From Himantopus leucocephalus (lineage: Eukaryota > Chordata > Aves > Charadriiformes > Recurvirostridae): 64,000 bases of DNA. The notes beneath the pieces are model-generated. The model was given only the letters and a program-made list of their open reading frames with translations. It did not search any database and was not told the origin of the DNA. This document shows, in pieces, positions 22,741-34,480 of the stretch (within the stretch, counting starts at the first letter, position 1; the number at the start of each line of letters is the position of its first letter). The translations under genes and the position numbers were made by a program. The DNA lies in contig RSEF01000004.1 of NCBI GenBank assembly GCA_003993805.1, forward strand, positions 5,952,617 through 6,016,616, in the 5' to 3' direction.

Positions 22741-24000
22741 ATTTTTAATTTTTCACTGAATTATTTTCTCAGCCCTAGCGGTGACAGAAAGAGGGTTTTA
22801 TCCCAATGTTGTTTATTATCCATCATTAAGGGGGATATTAAGACAATTGCTGGCAAAGCGCATTGCTTAGAGCATAAATAGCCTTTGTTTTAAGGTTTTC
22901 CACCAGTGGCAAAGTTCTTCAGTGGCTCTCATCAGGAAATAAAACACATGCCACTCTTTGACAAGCGGCAGAGAGAGGAGCGTAGCCGAGCAGGAAGAGT
23001 CTAAAATATTTAAATATATATTATTTATCTCCGAAGTTGACTCTCTGACTGTTTCTTGCCACTCTACCTGACTAATTATCATGTTATCAAAGGAGTGTGC
23101 AAACCTGTAAGCCTCCGCGTTTGGAGCCGTTTGACAGATAAGCCTTCCTGACGGAAATAGATGTAACTTCCTTATCATCAGTCTGGTTCGCTTTTGGATT
23201 TTGAATTACTTTTTTTTTTTATTTAAACTAATAGTCTGTTTTATGTAAACCGCTCAGAGATTAGGAGTTGATTTCAAAGATCATCCTCCATAAAGTCTCT
23301 TGATCATATTTTATGGTTCCTGTGACTCGTGGGTGTAATCTCGTATCCCTGGGATATTCATGACATGTTCGCCTAATTCCCCATGGTAGCTAATCTCACT
23401 TCTGTACCTTAAAAAAAAAAAAAATTAAAATATCTTTAAAGCAGGAGTGGTAAAAAGGCAACTTTTACAGCCAATCTTCAGCTCCAATTGCTCCTGCTGG
23501 GGAAGTCATAATGATGAATTTATGACATAATTTCTGCGGCAACATGCTGGGATTTCATAAATGGGGATGGTGATTATAGAGCAGGATCAGGTGAAGCTGG
23601 ATTGTGATGGAAAAAGCCCCGATTCAAATGCAAATTGTTCAATAATGGCATAGGGGATACCAGAAATTACTGGCAATTTATTTTATTTGGGTTAAGCTCC
23701 TCATTCAGTCTTCTCCAGTTGGAAAGTCACTCTTTTTAAGGAAGCGAGCAAAAGAAATGGCTGGAAAACATATTTTTCTCCTCTCAAGAGAACAAAATTG
23801 TCCTAATTTAATAATAATTAATCAGTTAGTGTAATTAATAACAATGTTCTGTATTTCTGTGATTCCTCCTATTCAAGACTCTCCAAGTGCTTCACAAACC
23901 CTAATTGATTCCACCTCATCCCTCCCTGTAGCACAACCACATCATTTACCCCATTTTCCGGAGCCGGGGAGGCGTGTGTGAGCCAGGCAAAGCATTTTAA
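22741..24000. promoter_or_regulatory. AT-rich block resembling conserved noncoding elements
   Basis: No open frame of interest. The sequence is repeat-free and dense in transcription-factor cores: ACTAATTATCATG near 23070, an exact octamer ATGCAAAT at 23628-23635 overlapping ATTGTT, and a TAAT-rich run with AACAAT at 23804-23845. This texture is typical of developmental enhancers, and ZIC5 and ZIC2 are expected further along the chromosome. Enhancer status is an inference. Confidence 0.35.
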
Positions 24001-25875
24001 CCAGGTTAAATGATTTGCCCAAGGTCAGCCGAGGAGCCGAAGCCAGGACAGATCTGCATTTCAAAGACCAGCCTCTACCCAGTTGGGTTTTGGCTACGGG
24101 ACCGCGTGTGCAGCTATTGCGTGGCCATGCGAGTGGTCACCACCCAGTTCCACCCCCAGAATAAATCTGACAGGTTTTTTTGGTGCCCGGCACACGGAGT
24201 TGTGAATAGAAACAAGTCCAGTGGGCACGCATCGGTGGTGAAACCAGCAGAATTAGCTTTTCATTATTTCATTGTTTTCAGTTATTCTCTCTGAATCGTA
24301 AGCGAGTTGGTTTGGTTTTTGGGTTTTTCTTTTCCTTTTTTTTTTTTCCCCCCTCCAAATCGCTTGGAATTTAAACTGTTTAGCCGAGGATTAAACTAAT
24401 TGCTTCTGTAAAATGCTGTTCCCACACCATCTAGTGTACATCTGTTAACTGGGGAGGGATAACTGAACCAGTTGCCAGATGGTCTCTTGGATTTGGGTGG
24501 CCGGGAGCCAAGGAGCTGCCAGTTGGCGGTTTGAGGGGTTCTAGCAAAGAAGTCACGCTACGTGCACATTCCCCTCGGTTACTCTTCTCTGCCTTAATGA
24601 AGATACTGTCTAATGCAATAAAGCAGCCATTAGCCCCCTCCCCGCACTCCCCCCACCACCACCTCCCCAAAAAGGACGAGTTTATAAGTCTGTTTCGTCT
24701 GACTGAAGCACGCTTTTCTGGGAGCTTGGGTTCTCCGCACGCCATGTGTGCAAAGGCACTTTCTCGCGTACGTGAGTTACTTAGTTCCATGCCCGCCAGT
24801 TGCCTCTTTCCATGCAGCAGCGGAAAGATGCTGCTGCAACAAGACTTGTGTTTGAGAGGGTTTTCACCGCTATTGCCAGCAACTCATTGGACTTCAAATT
24901 CTTAGCCTCAATTATTGAATGACGCGTCTGTAATGCGTATCGGCTCACATAACACTGTACCGTTTTAAAAATGCCAACCTGAGGGCACGATGCTGCGCTT
25001 TGTATTTAAAAAGCATGGAGTATTTACCCATGCTTGGAGGAGGACACAGCCCTGCGCTGCTGGAAAGGAGTGTCATGTCAGACCCCAAAGAGTGTGTCCA
25101 TAGTAGGGTAACACAGGTGCCCTTGAGCGAAACTCAGAGCATCTAAGACTGAGCCGGTGCTTGGGATCCTCAGAGGTGACAAGTAGGCAGTGTGTTTTGC
25201 GTGGGACTGCTGATGGGGGACAGCTGTGGCATGCAGAACCCAACCTAGGCATGGACCTTGCTCCGTTTCTGGCCAGGCAGTGCTGGACAGGGATGGGAAT
25301 CGCGTCTGGTGGGTGGTGGCATCACTCACAGGTGTGGGACAGCCACAGCCAGGGCTGGTTTGCAGTGGGAAGGGGTACCCTATGTAAGTACAGTTCAGAG
25401 GAGGCAGAGAGCAGCACCTGAGCTGGTGGCCAGCGTGGACTGTATTCCCACTTAGACTTTGTGCTGGTGAGGTTTTTCTCTTCAGGGTGTGTGTCTTTGA
25501 TAGCCACGAGAAGCCGAAGCTGCCTGCTGGGGTAGGGAAGGACAGAGCTGGGAGCGAATCCAGTTTTACAGCAGTGTTTTCTTTTTGGCAGAGAGTGGAT
25601 TTATTGAGAAATATTAGGCTTATGTGATTTACACTGAACGTTGCAGCGTAAATACTCAGCTGGATCCCCTGCAGTGTGAGTACTTGCTAAGCCATGATGC
25701 CGTTACTCTCCTACCTGGGCTGGAGCTTGCATGCCGTAAGGTGCAAGTGGCTGTCCAGGTGAAGCACTGCTCAGTAAAAATAACTAATACAATCAATGGA
25801 TGCACTTGGAGGTGATGACACAACTAAGCCAACTGCTCTTGACAGCCAAAACCTCATCCAGAGCCTTTGGAAATT
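24001..25875. other. Intergenic without recognised feature
   Basis: Mixed-composition DNA with a pyrimidine-rich stretch near 24330-24355. Short chance frames on both strands lack any recognisable domain. Confidence 0.55.
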
Positions 25876-25940
25876 TCATAGAATCATAGAATTGTTAAGG
25901 TTGGAAGGGACCTTTAAGATCAAGTCCAACCAAACCATTT
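25876..25940 (-). mobile_element. Short CR1 LINE 3' fragment
   Basis: TCATAGAATCATAGAATT followed by GTTAAGGTTGGAAGGGACC and AAGATCAAGTCCAACC is the CR1 3' end on the minus strand. Recognisable similarity lasts only about 65 bp, so the copy is strongly 5' truncated. Confidence 0.85.
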
Positions 25941-28102
25941 CCTGCATCTGAGGGGTTTATCTGCACTCCTCAGCGCGGGCTGTGGTGCCCATAGCTGTCA
26001 GGATGGGTTGTGGAGTGGAAAGCAGTGACCTTGTGATGAGTTAGTGAAAGAGGGGCTTTCTTCTGGCTAAGGAGGTTTGGGGTGGTGTAATGCAGAACTT
26101 TTTTTGAGCCCTCTGGCTTGAACGCTGCAGCTCTTGCAGAGCTCTCCTCAGAGGCAGGTCCCAGCAACAGCATGAGGGAAACTCAAAGGAGGGGGAATTT
26201 ATGGCTTCACCTTTAAAAAAACAACAAAAAACCCCCCAACACTTTGGCAGCTGAATGGACATGGACAAGTTCCAACCGAAACCATTTGTTGGGAGGAAAT
26301 CAAATCAGCGATGGTTCCCTCTCCATTCTGTAAGTGAGATGGAGTGACAGCACCTCCAAACCCATCGGTGCTGGGGTCAGGGTGTGGGGCTGTGCTCCCA
26401 TCCCACACCGGGCTCCTGGGTGGCTCCTGTGACCTGAACCGGCAGCAGACCCTTGCTGTCTCCCAGCATTATGAGAGGAAGCTCAGCTTGACGAGGACGT
26501 TGGATTCTTAGGCTTTGGGGGATGATGTGCCGCCTTGCAGGAGCCTGAGCCCACAGGCTTTTTGGGATTCCCCTCTCAGCTGTGCATGGGCGATTCCCTC
26601 CCACCCTTGTGGTAGGCGATGGGGTTTTTCTGATGGCAGAGCAGCATGGACGGAAGCGGGGGTTACACCTCTGGGTCTGCATCACCTGGAGGGTGACCGA
26701 GCCTACTTCCATTCATTTCTGGAAGTTTATTTTTTTTTCTTAGTTGTTAGGCTTAAAAACTACTTCCCATAGTCAATGACTGCCAACTTAGCGAGCTTTT
26801 TCTGCTGTGCAACGCAAAGCAAATAACGTAAAGGCTAATGAGTCTTGCCCTCTGCCTTACCCGTGCGCTTCTCTGCCCAGGGTAGGCTGAACCGTTTGGC
26901 TCCGTTAATGATAGTGTTAAATGGACTGCTTAGCGACTGCTGTTGCTTTGAGAGGTTAATTTATTTTTTTTCTTAAAAGGAGGAATCTGGCAAGGGGCAG
27001 AAGTGGTGTGTGCCCCCAGTGCTGCTCTTGGACAGCTTGCAGACCTCCCCAGGGTGGGGGAATCTCCTGGTGTTGCAAAGCAGTGGCTGTTTCCAGATGC
27101 CGTTTGTGGTGATGGGTAGAGATGAGATGCTCTCTGTGGGGAGCTGGGAGCTGCCCTGGGCTCAGGGAGGTGGAAAAGCCCTTTGCTCTGTGCCTGGAGA
27201 GATGCTTGGTCAAGTCGGGCCCAACCTTTGGTGTAGCAATGCCCGTGTGGAAGCTATCTTGGGGCTTGGTGAACATTTGCAGAGCTCCTGGTGGAAGGGG
27301 CTGGGATCTGTGATGCACCCTGCGTAGACACAGAAAACAGCCCTGACCCTGCGGAGATTTCTCCTGGCTTGCCGTGATGCCCTGCGGCATGTTCCTGGCG
27401 AGCCCCTGACTGTGCCTCTCATGCAGCACGGGTCGGGCAGGGGCTGTGTGTGATGAGAACAGCACACAGCTATATACGGAGATGTCGGTGCCGCCGTTCA
27501 GACCCGCGTGTCCTTTTGTTCCTTCTCTGGAAGAACGGGACGTTCCCTGCCAAAGCGCCATTCCCTGGAGGAATGACACCCTGTCCTGGGGGCCCTGTGC
27601 CAGGAGCAGGCAGCTGCCTGTGCTGCTGCCCTGCCAGGCAGAACCTCGGGAGATGTGGGGCACCTATGCATTTTCCTTTCGCTCCAGCTTCAGTGTGAAA
27701 AGTCTTCTAGAAAAAAATGTGCCTGAACTCTTGGGGTTTGGGCAGGGACCTGGGCCGGAGCAGGGGAGGGAGGAGAGAGGTCTCTGGTGGATATTTGTTA
27801 TCATCTGGCGATGTTCCTGCTCCCTTCAAGCTCCTCCATCTGCCCCAGCCCTGGGAGTCTCATGGGGTGAGCTTACGGATGCAACCACCACCGTTGTCCA
27901 TGTGCTTCCCTCCCCAGCAGCCCCGCGTGGTGCCAGGTCTGTCCCTGGACCTCTTGGCGGCTCATGGTTTATGCAATCAGTGATGCAGCCTGATGGCAAG
28001 GAAATAAATAAAATAAAAAAAGAGGCATTTCTGCTGCTGGGAGGTTGGGGATGCCTTGACACCCTCTTTGCAAAGCTTGTGTTTCGCTGAGCAGGGGGCT
28101 CC
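25941..28102. other. GC-rich intergenic DNA
   Basis: No recognised gene. Long frames such as one of 235 codons on the minus strand (26956-27663) overlap other frames, show no domain and fit chance in GC-rich DNA. Confidence 0.55.
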
Positions 28103-28440
28103 CACAGAATCATAGAATGGTTTATAGGTTGGAAGGGACCTTAAAGACCATCCAGTTCCAACCCCCCTGCCCTGGGCAGGGACACCTCCCACCAGCCCAG
28201 GTTGCTCCAAGCCCCGTCCAACCTGGCCTTGAACACCTCCAGGGATGGGGCAGCCACAGCTTCTCTGGGCAACCTGGGACACTGCCTCACCACCCTCACA
28301 GGGAAAAATTTCCTCCTAATATCTCATCTAAATCTCCTTTTTTCCAGTTTGAAGCCATTCCCCCTTGTCCTGTCATTACATGTGCTTGTAAAAAGTCCTT
28401 CCCTGGCTCTCCTGTAGGCTGCCTTTAGGTACTGGAAGGA
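28103..28440 (-). mobile_element. CR1 LINE 3' fragment, about 340 bp
   Basis: The CR1 3' terminus (CACAGAATCATAGAATGG) is at the left, so the element is on the minus strand. The rest is typical CR1 tail, including CCTGCCCTGGGCAGGGACAC. Reading the minus strand gives the familiar remnant QVAQRSCGCPIPGGVQG. The element is 5' truncated near 28440. A 135-bp core (28167-28301) is identical by eye to the copy at 29641-29775. Confidence 0.92.
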
Positions 28441-29580
28441 GTAAGTAGCGGTGGGGACTGGATGTAGGAGAGGATGGTTTTCTTCTCCGCTGGCTGCAAG
28501 CCTCTGGCAGTGGGCTGGGGCTGACCTGCAGCAGGAGCTGCCAGATCATGCCCATGGCTGCGCTGCAGCTCTCCTGGGACCACGCTGTATCAGCCCTGCT
28601 CGCAGCCCTCCTGCTAAGCTCCGTGTTGCCCGTTTGTCTTGCGCCTGCCCAGCTTCTCCTGCCTGCTGCTCACACACGTGCAACACTAAGGGAGGACAAA
28701 ATAGGCATGTGGCACCGGAGGAAGGAAGAGATGGATGGAGATTTGGGCTCGGAAGGGAGTTTTGTCTGTTGTCTGCATACAGGAATGTAGGTAATGCCTT
28801 GTCTGAGATTCCCAAGGAATGTAAAGGAGAAAATAGCATGTTTTCTCAAAAGCAAAGCAAAACATCCTGAAAAGGACCCATCAGGAGTGTAGTGTTGCTG
28901 CTTGGATGTTCAAAGGGCAGGGCCCAGAGGCTGCCCTTGCAGCAATATTAGACGTATTGCCAAGTGAAGATAGGTGGACATACCAATCCCATCAGCACAG
29001 TCGCACTCTGCCCTGCCCATCCCCAAGCAGGGAGCTGGTGCAGCTCTGTCCCTGGAAGGCACTTCTGAGAAATAGAGGATGAAAAGCAAAGCAAGCCTTT
29101 ATGGCTGTTTTTAAGGATGAATCAAAGAGATAAAGGCAAACTGAGATGCTGAGAAGGTGCACATATGGAAGAAGCTCCTTTATTGAAATTACAGGCACAC
29201 AAATCCAGAAAAGCCTCGTGGGTTGGGTCTAAGAAGCTTACCAAAATCAGCACCTAATCAGCATGATCCCTCCTTGCCCAGGCTATGGGGAAACTGACCT
29301 TTAGATACCCGGGTCTGGGATGAGCACAACAATCCCTGAGGCTGCGTGGTGGCACGCGAGGGGCCCCTGCTCCATGGGGCTGTGACGCAGGGCAGGAGAG
29401 GGAAGGAAATGGTCAAGGGCAGAGGACAAGCCCCGACTCCTCGGAGTCCCAATTTCCCGACACAATGCTGAGCTGCAATGATTAGAGAGGGTCTTTTGGA
29501 AACAACTGACGGTGGAATGTTAGCTTTGGTTCCTGTACCCATCTGTTGCATTTTTAGGAGGGTTGCTTTTTCACCTGGTC
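28441..29580. other. Unique spacer between two CR1 copies
   Basis: About 1.1 kb of mixed-composition DNA with no recognised gene. Confidence 0.55.
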
Positions 29581-29992
29581 TAGAATCATAGAATGGTTTG
29601 GGTTGGAAAGGACCTTGAAGATCATCTGGTTCCACCCCCCCTGCCCTGGGCAGGGACACCTCCCACCAGCCCAGGTTGCTCCAAGCCCCGTCCAACCTGG
29701 CCTTGAACACCTCCAGGGATGGGGCAGCCACAGCTTCTCTGGGCAACCTGGGACACTGCCTCACCACCCTCACAGTCAAGAATTTCCTCCTAATATCTCA
29801 TCTAAATCTCCTCTCTTTCAGTGTAAAACTGTTCCCCGTAGTCCCTGATCAAGAGTCCCTCCTCAGCTCTCTTGGAGCCCCGTTAGGGACTGGAAGGGGC
29901 TCTAAAGGTCTCCCCAGAGCTTTCTCTTCTCCAGACTGAGCACCTCCAACTCTCTCAGCCTCAACTCTCTCCTCACAGGAGACATGCAGAAG
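29581..29992 (-). mobile_element. CR1 LINE 3' fragment, about 410 bp
   Basis: The 3' terminus TAGAATCATAGAATGG is at the left and the CR1 tail continues to about 29992, ending in the CTCTCAGCC...CTCCTCACAGGAGACATGC part of CR1. It is on the minus strand and 5' truncated, somewhat longer than its neighbour at 28103-28440. The right boundary is uncertain by about 20 bp. Confidence 0.92.
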
Positions 29993-32990
29993 CTCAGGTT
30001 TACTGCATCCCTTGGGCGGAGAGGATCCTTGGAGGCTGCAAAAGCCATGGGCAGCCTGGAAATGCCAGCCTGGTTTTAGGATGGTGCGTGGCTTTGCAGG
30101 GAGCCACCCTGCTGCGCAGAGCTGTGTCACTCCTTCGCTCCTCCAAGTCGTTAACATGCAAGGAAGTTTGGGAGATCATCATTCAAAGCTCCGTGTCTTC
30201 CACATAATGGCCTCTGTTTCTCCGAGCTCATTTGGAACGTGTTTGGGGGTCGGGTGAGAAATGAAGCGGGATCAGAGTTAGCCTGAGGGAAGCTCCCACT
30301 TATGTGCATTTCTTTCTTTCCAAAAAAGAGGTCTCCAGCAGATGCATGTGCAGCAGAGAGTGGTCTGGGTGAAGAACGCGCCCTCAAAGCAATTCCAGTT
30401 CTGTCTTGGGGCTGTGCCTTGCGTTTCGCAGAAACTGAACTCGGTCCAATGTGCTCTGCATGTTAGATTACGGCTTCGTGAGCACGTTCAAATACGAGAC
30501 TAGTATTAGTAGGCACTCGCGCTTCAATTTATGCTAAAAGCCAACAGATGGGGAAAGTAAATGCCAGGAAACCAGGCCCCGATCAGGTGGCTTGAGCTGC
30601 GCTCATACTGTATTTAGACAATAGGCTGTATTGCATATTTGGAGGCTGATCTTGTGAAAATGAAACCCTGCTGGTGCTAACCCGCAGAGGCTTTGCACAC
30701 TGGGAAAATGGCCAAATTCCTCTGGAAAATGGTGAACCTCCAGCTGGGGGAATTAATGAAAATTCACTTTTGCCAAAAAGCAGAATTTCATCTTTTTGCA
30801 TGACAAAGATTGGCTCTCGCTGACGGAGATTCCCTCTCTCCTGCCACCCCATCATCTCGCACACACGCAGGAGGAAACATGTGGCGGTCAAATACCCCAA
30901 ACTGCTGCAGGGAGCACGAGTAATTTGTTCCCTGTATCTGCTAGGGCTAAGGCAAGAAGTCAGGGCTTTGGGCTGCAGTAGGAATGAGTGGGCTTTATGC
31001 TCGGAAACCCTTCCTAGATGTAAGGAGTCAGCAGGGATGGGATGGCCCAGGGCATCTGTGGCACCAGAGGGTTTGAGAACAGCATGGTAAGTGTGTTTGC
31101 AGGCGTGCAGGCTTATACAATCTGTCTCGAACTGGGGGAATGGACCAGGGAATCTCTTTCTAGCTCCATTTCCTATGATTTTGGACACCTGCTCCTCAGG
31201 CAACTTGGGCTCAGTTGGTTGAGGAGGTGGCCAGCTGCATGGCTCTCCTGCTCCCAGCACTGGCCTTGTCCTGGAATATCCTTGCTTTCCGGAAAGCTTT
31301 GTAGCGGTTTGGCTGTTCATCGGTTGACTCTGGCTTCACTGGGATGCTTCCCTAACTCTTTCTCTCTGTTTGAAGTAGACTAGGCTGTTGTTCTTTGTAC
31401 CAGCTGTGTGAGCGAGCTCCCAAAAATCCCCGGCTCCGTCCTATCCCCTTGCCCAGGCTGACTTCAGGGAGACTTAATACACAAGGACCATGTGCTTGAG
31501 GCAAGGTCTCCAGAGGGCAACAGCTCCTCAGTCCTCCATGGGTCAAGACTTTCAGGGAATTTTGGCCTAGATAACTTTCCCAGACCAGTTCTCTCAAGTT
31601 TTCTTCTGCGATTTCCAGCACCAGGTTTCTGAGGTGGGTGTGTAGTTCCCCTCCATTAGCTCCGTTCCTTCCCTGGCACAGGCTGAATCTCCGCTGGTAG
31701 CACAGGCAAGGTAACCAAGCACCTCGTACAGACACCAATCCAGGCGGTACTTTAGTTTTTAAAGTGCAGTAAAGAGCATTTTGCAGATTGTGCTCTTCTA
31801 GCAGAGCTGTCTGCCTGTTTCTGAGCAGAAACCTGATCCAAGTGCTCTTGTAAAGCCTCGTGCTATTTTCTTCAATAGCTCAGTTGTTAAGTTCCCGGAC
31901 GGTATTTCTTACCCAAACGGCCTGATAATCACAAACGGAGTAAGCCAGAAGGCCAGCTCATCTTCAAATGCAGTAATTATATGTGGAAGAAAAATAACTC
32001 GGCATGTTGCCGCAGTGTATCTTGCTGCCTTCCCTGAGGAGAACGGGCAGCGGAATGCCCTGGGTGCTGCTGCACTGAGGAGGGCTGGCTTTCCTCTTGA
32101 AATCCAGCCTTTGACCTTGCCACTGGGTTTTCGCTTACGATGGGGAAAAGGGGGGAAATTCAGGATCTTTTGTCATTTCTAATGTGAAGGGGAACAAAAT
32201 GATCTGGGAATCGCTGATCGCATCTGTCTTGGAGGACCTACAATGGGTTGTGTTTGGGGAAATCTGCCTAACTTTAAAAGAAAAAAACCAATATCTGGGC
32301 CTAAACTTTTAACCTCCTTGAACACTATTGCTGCGCCCCCTGAAAAATAACCTGCAGGAGGATGTCTTTTCTTTAGGCAAAGGCACATCGCAGCACTGTT
32401 GTACCCAGGGGTAAATGAATCCGTCGCTTCTAGTGCAGGTACGTGGCCATCGCCCGCTCCTTGCGTAGCTCCAGCACGTGAGTTTGCTCAGCTACGTGGG
32501 TTTTGCTCACTGCCGTGCAAGTCTGCCTGCTCCTCCTAAAAGCCAAAGGCTGGGGACTTCTGGCAAGTCATGGAAAGGATTTTTTTGGAGCCTGGTGCCC
32601 GCTGGCACGCAGAGGAACGGAGGGTGGGTGCAGCGTTCTTGGGGTGGCCAGGTGGCATCTCCCCCTGCGTGGAAGGGGCTTCCCTGCTGCTGGCTGGGTG
32701 GCCTGGGGGGGATGTACAGCACCTCGCCCCAGGGGTCCCTTGCGAATCCCCGGACAGGGAGAGGTTTGGAGGGGTCACGGTGTGAGCCCAGCTGCTCCCC
32801 GGGGCCCGGCACCCCGCTTGCAGCCGCAGCGCTGGGCTTGGGAACCACCTCCCCGCGTCTCACGAATATGGGCTTGTAGGGAGAGATGAGAACATCTTTA
32901 ACCACCCCGGAGAGATTTGGGTCGTGCTTATGACTTGAATGTTTACTTGATGAAGGGTGAATTGATGCAGTCCCCCCCTGCCCCCTTGCA
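29993..32990. other. Intergenic, mixed to GC-rich
   Basis: No recognised gene. The longest frame (minus strand 30583-31320, 245 codons) has no recognisable domain and no support as an exon. The part at 32450-32870 is GC-rich with overlapping frames on both strands. Confidence 0.55.
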
Positions 32991-34480
32991 GCCCTTGGGA
33001 ACCACTTGTGAAATGAATAGCAATTGTTCTCTGCTCAATTAGTCATATATAAGTGAATGCCTCGTGGTGGCCGTCCCCAGAATGGTGCGTAATTGATGCA
33101 TTTCACCGGCAGTTACACCAGAAGGATCTCACTTTCTTTGCGTGGCAAAGGATGGGGAAAAGATACAATGACGGCCGAGTTGTCCTCGGCCTCTCGAGGG
33201 GAAGCGTGCAGACGCTGTATGGGATGCTATTGAGCCCAGCGCAGCGCTCTCGAAAACATATTGAGCTTATTAGAAGCGCATGTTGACTCTGGGACTTCAG
33301 TCTGACTGCGTGGCAAAACAGTTAGGCCAAGGAATATGTGATAATGTTTTTTATAAATGTGATAATTAGATAAAAGAAGGGGGAGTTGGAGTTTAGACTC
33401 GAAGACACTAATTAAATTCACATTGACAAATCAACATATTGGTCTCATATGGATTAAAGCAGCCCTGAAATGCTTCTTTTGTTTAGATTACGCTAATTAA
33501 ATTCACACATTTTGCCAATCCACAACAGTTACCTTGAAACGCAGAAGGCTGAAGCTAAAGCTTCGAAATGCATGTCGGTGAACGTGCCGAAGCCGGAGCA
33601 TTTTTGCAGAGCTAATAGCCAGGAATTTTAAGAAATTTTTGGGGCTATCGTTTGTGAAATTTTTATACCCTCACAACCAAACGCTGTCAGAATGATGCAT
33701 GCTTTTACTTAAACGCTGAGTGCTTAACTGCAGTTTTAAATTATGCTCAGTGATGAGGTAATAAAGTATTTCAGTAAATATGTCTCGGAGGAGAACTTGG
33801 GAAGGAAAAAAACACATCTATTCCCAGTAGCCAGTCTGTTCAGGTCAGTATTTAAAAACCATAGGTCACACGCCAGAGAATTATGGCCTGCTGCTGGCAA
33901 TATTTTTGGAAGTTAAGACTTCATAAATATATCAACTACTTGACGCAGGGCTGCCCCCACAGCAGCTGCCGCCAAGCAAAAGCCAGGGAATAGTTGGGGT
34001 TTTTTTTAAAAAAAAAAGCTAATATTTGTGTTCAGTAGTGAGTCTCTGTTGGGTTAAATCTTAAAAACTGAACTCAGTTGTGTGCACATCGCCCAGAAAC
34101 GGGAGAGGGTGGTGTCAAACTGGGAGCACCCTGTGTTGAGCCGCTGGCGACCTTGTCCCTGCAGGGCAGGTAGGTGCCTTGGGATGATGCTTTTAGGGTT
34201 GCAGATCACTTTTCGAGCCTCCCCCTGGCTGGAGGAGACCCCAGCAGCACTGCAGGGTTATGTTTTGTGCTGTACAGTCCGGGCAAACCCCCGTCTTTCA
34301 TCTTTTAAGGAGAAAAATCCCAGCGCAAGCGTTACCGCCTCATCTCCAAAGCCTTAGGTGTGAGACCCCCGCAATCATCCTGAGTCATCACCATCCAGTC
34401 ATTAGTGAATATTCTATTTTCTGTCAGTAAACACAAGTTAAGCACTTAGCGGTTAAGCTTCTTAAGATTCATAGCTGATG
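32991..34480. promoter_or_regulatory. AT-rich block resembling conserved noncoding elements
   Basis: Repeat-free AT-rich DNA with many homeodomain-type cores. The motif CTAATTAAATTCACA occurs at 33408 and again at 33493. Around 34427-34466 there is GTAAACA, then two copies of GTTAAGC 15 nt apart, then CTTAAG. No coding potential is recognised. Regulatory function is inferred from texture only. Confidence 0.35.

Noticed and set aside
26956..27663. 235-codon open frame on the minus strand
   Set aside because: GC-rich sequence with overlapping + strand frames of similar length and no recognised motif.
28117..28428. Two similar + strand frames (also 29603-29848) that look like a gene family
   Set aside because: Both are read through the reverse strand of CR1 tails, so their likeness comes from the repeat.
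30583..31320. 245-codon open frame on the minus strand
   Set aside because: No recognisable domain, overlaps other frames, composition unlike a conserved protein and no splice or promoter support.
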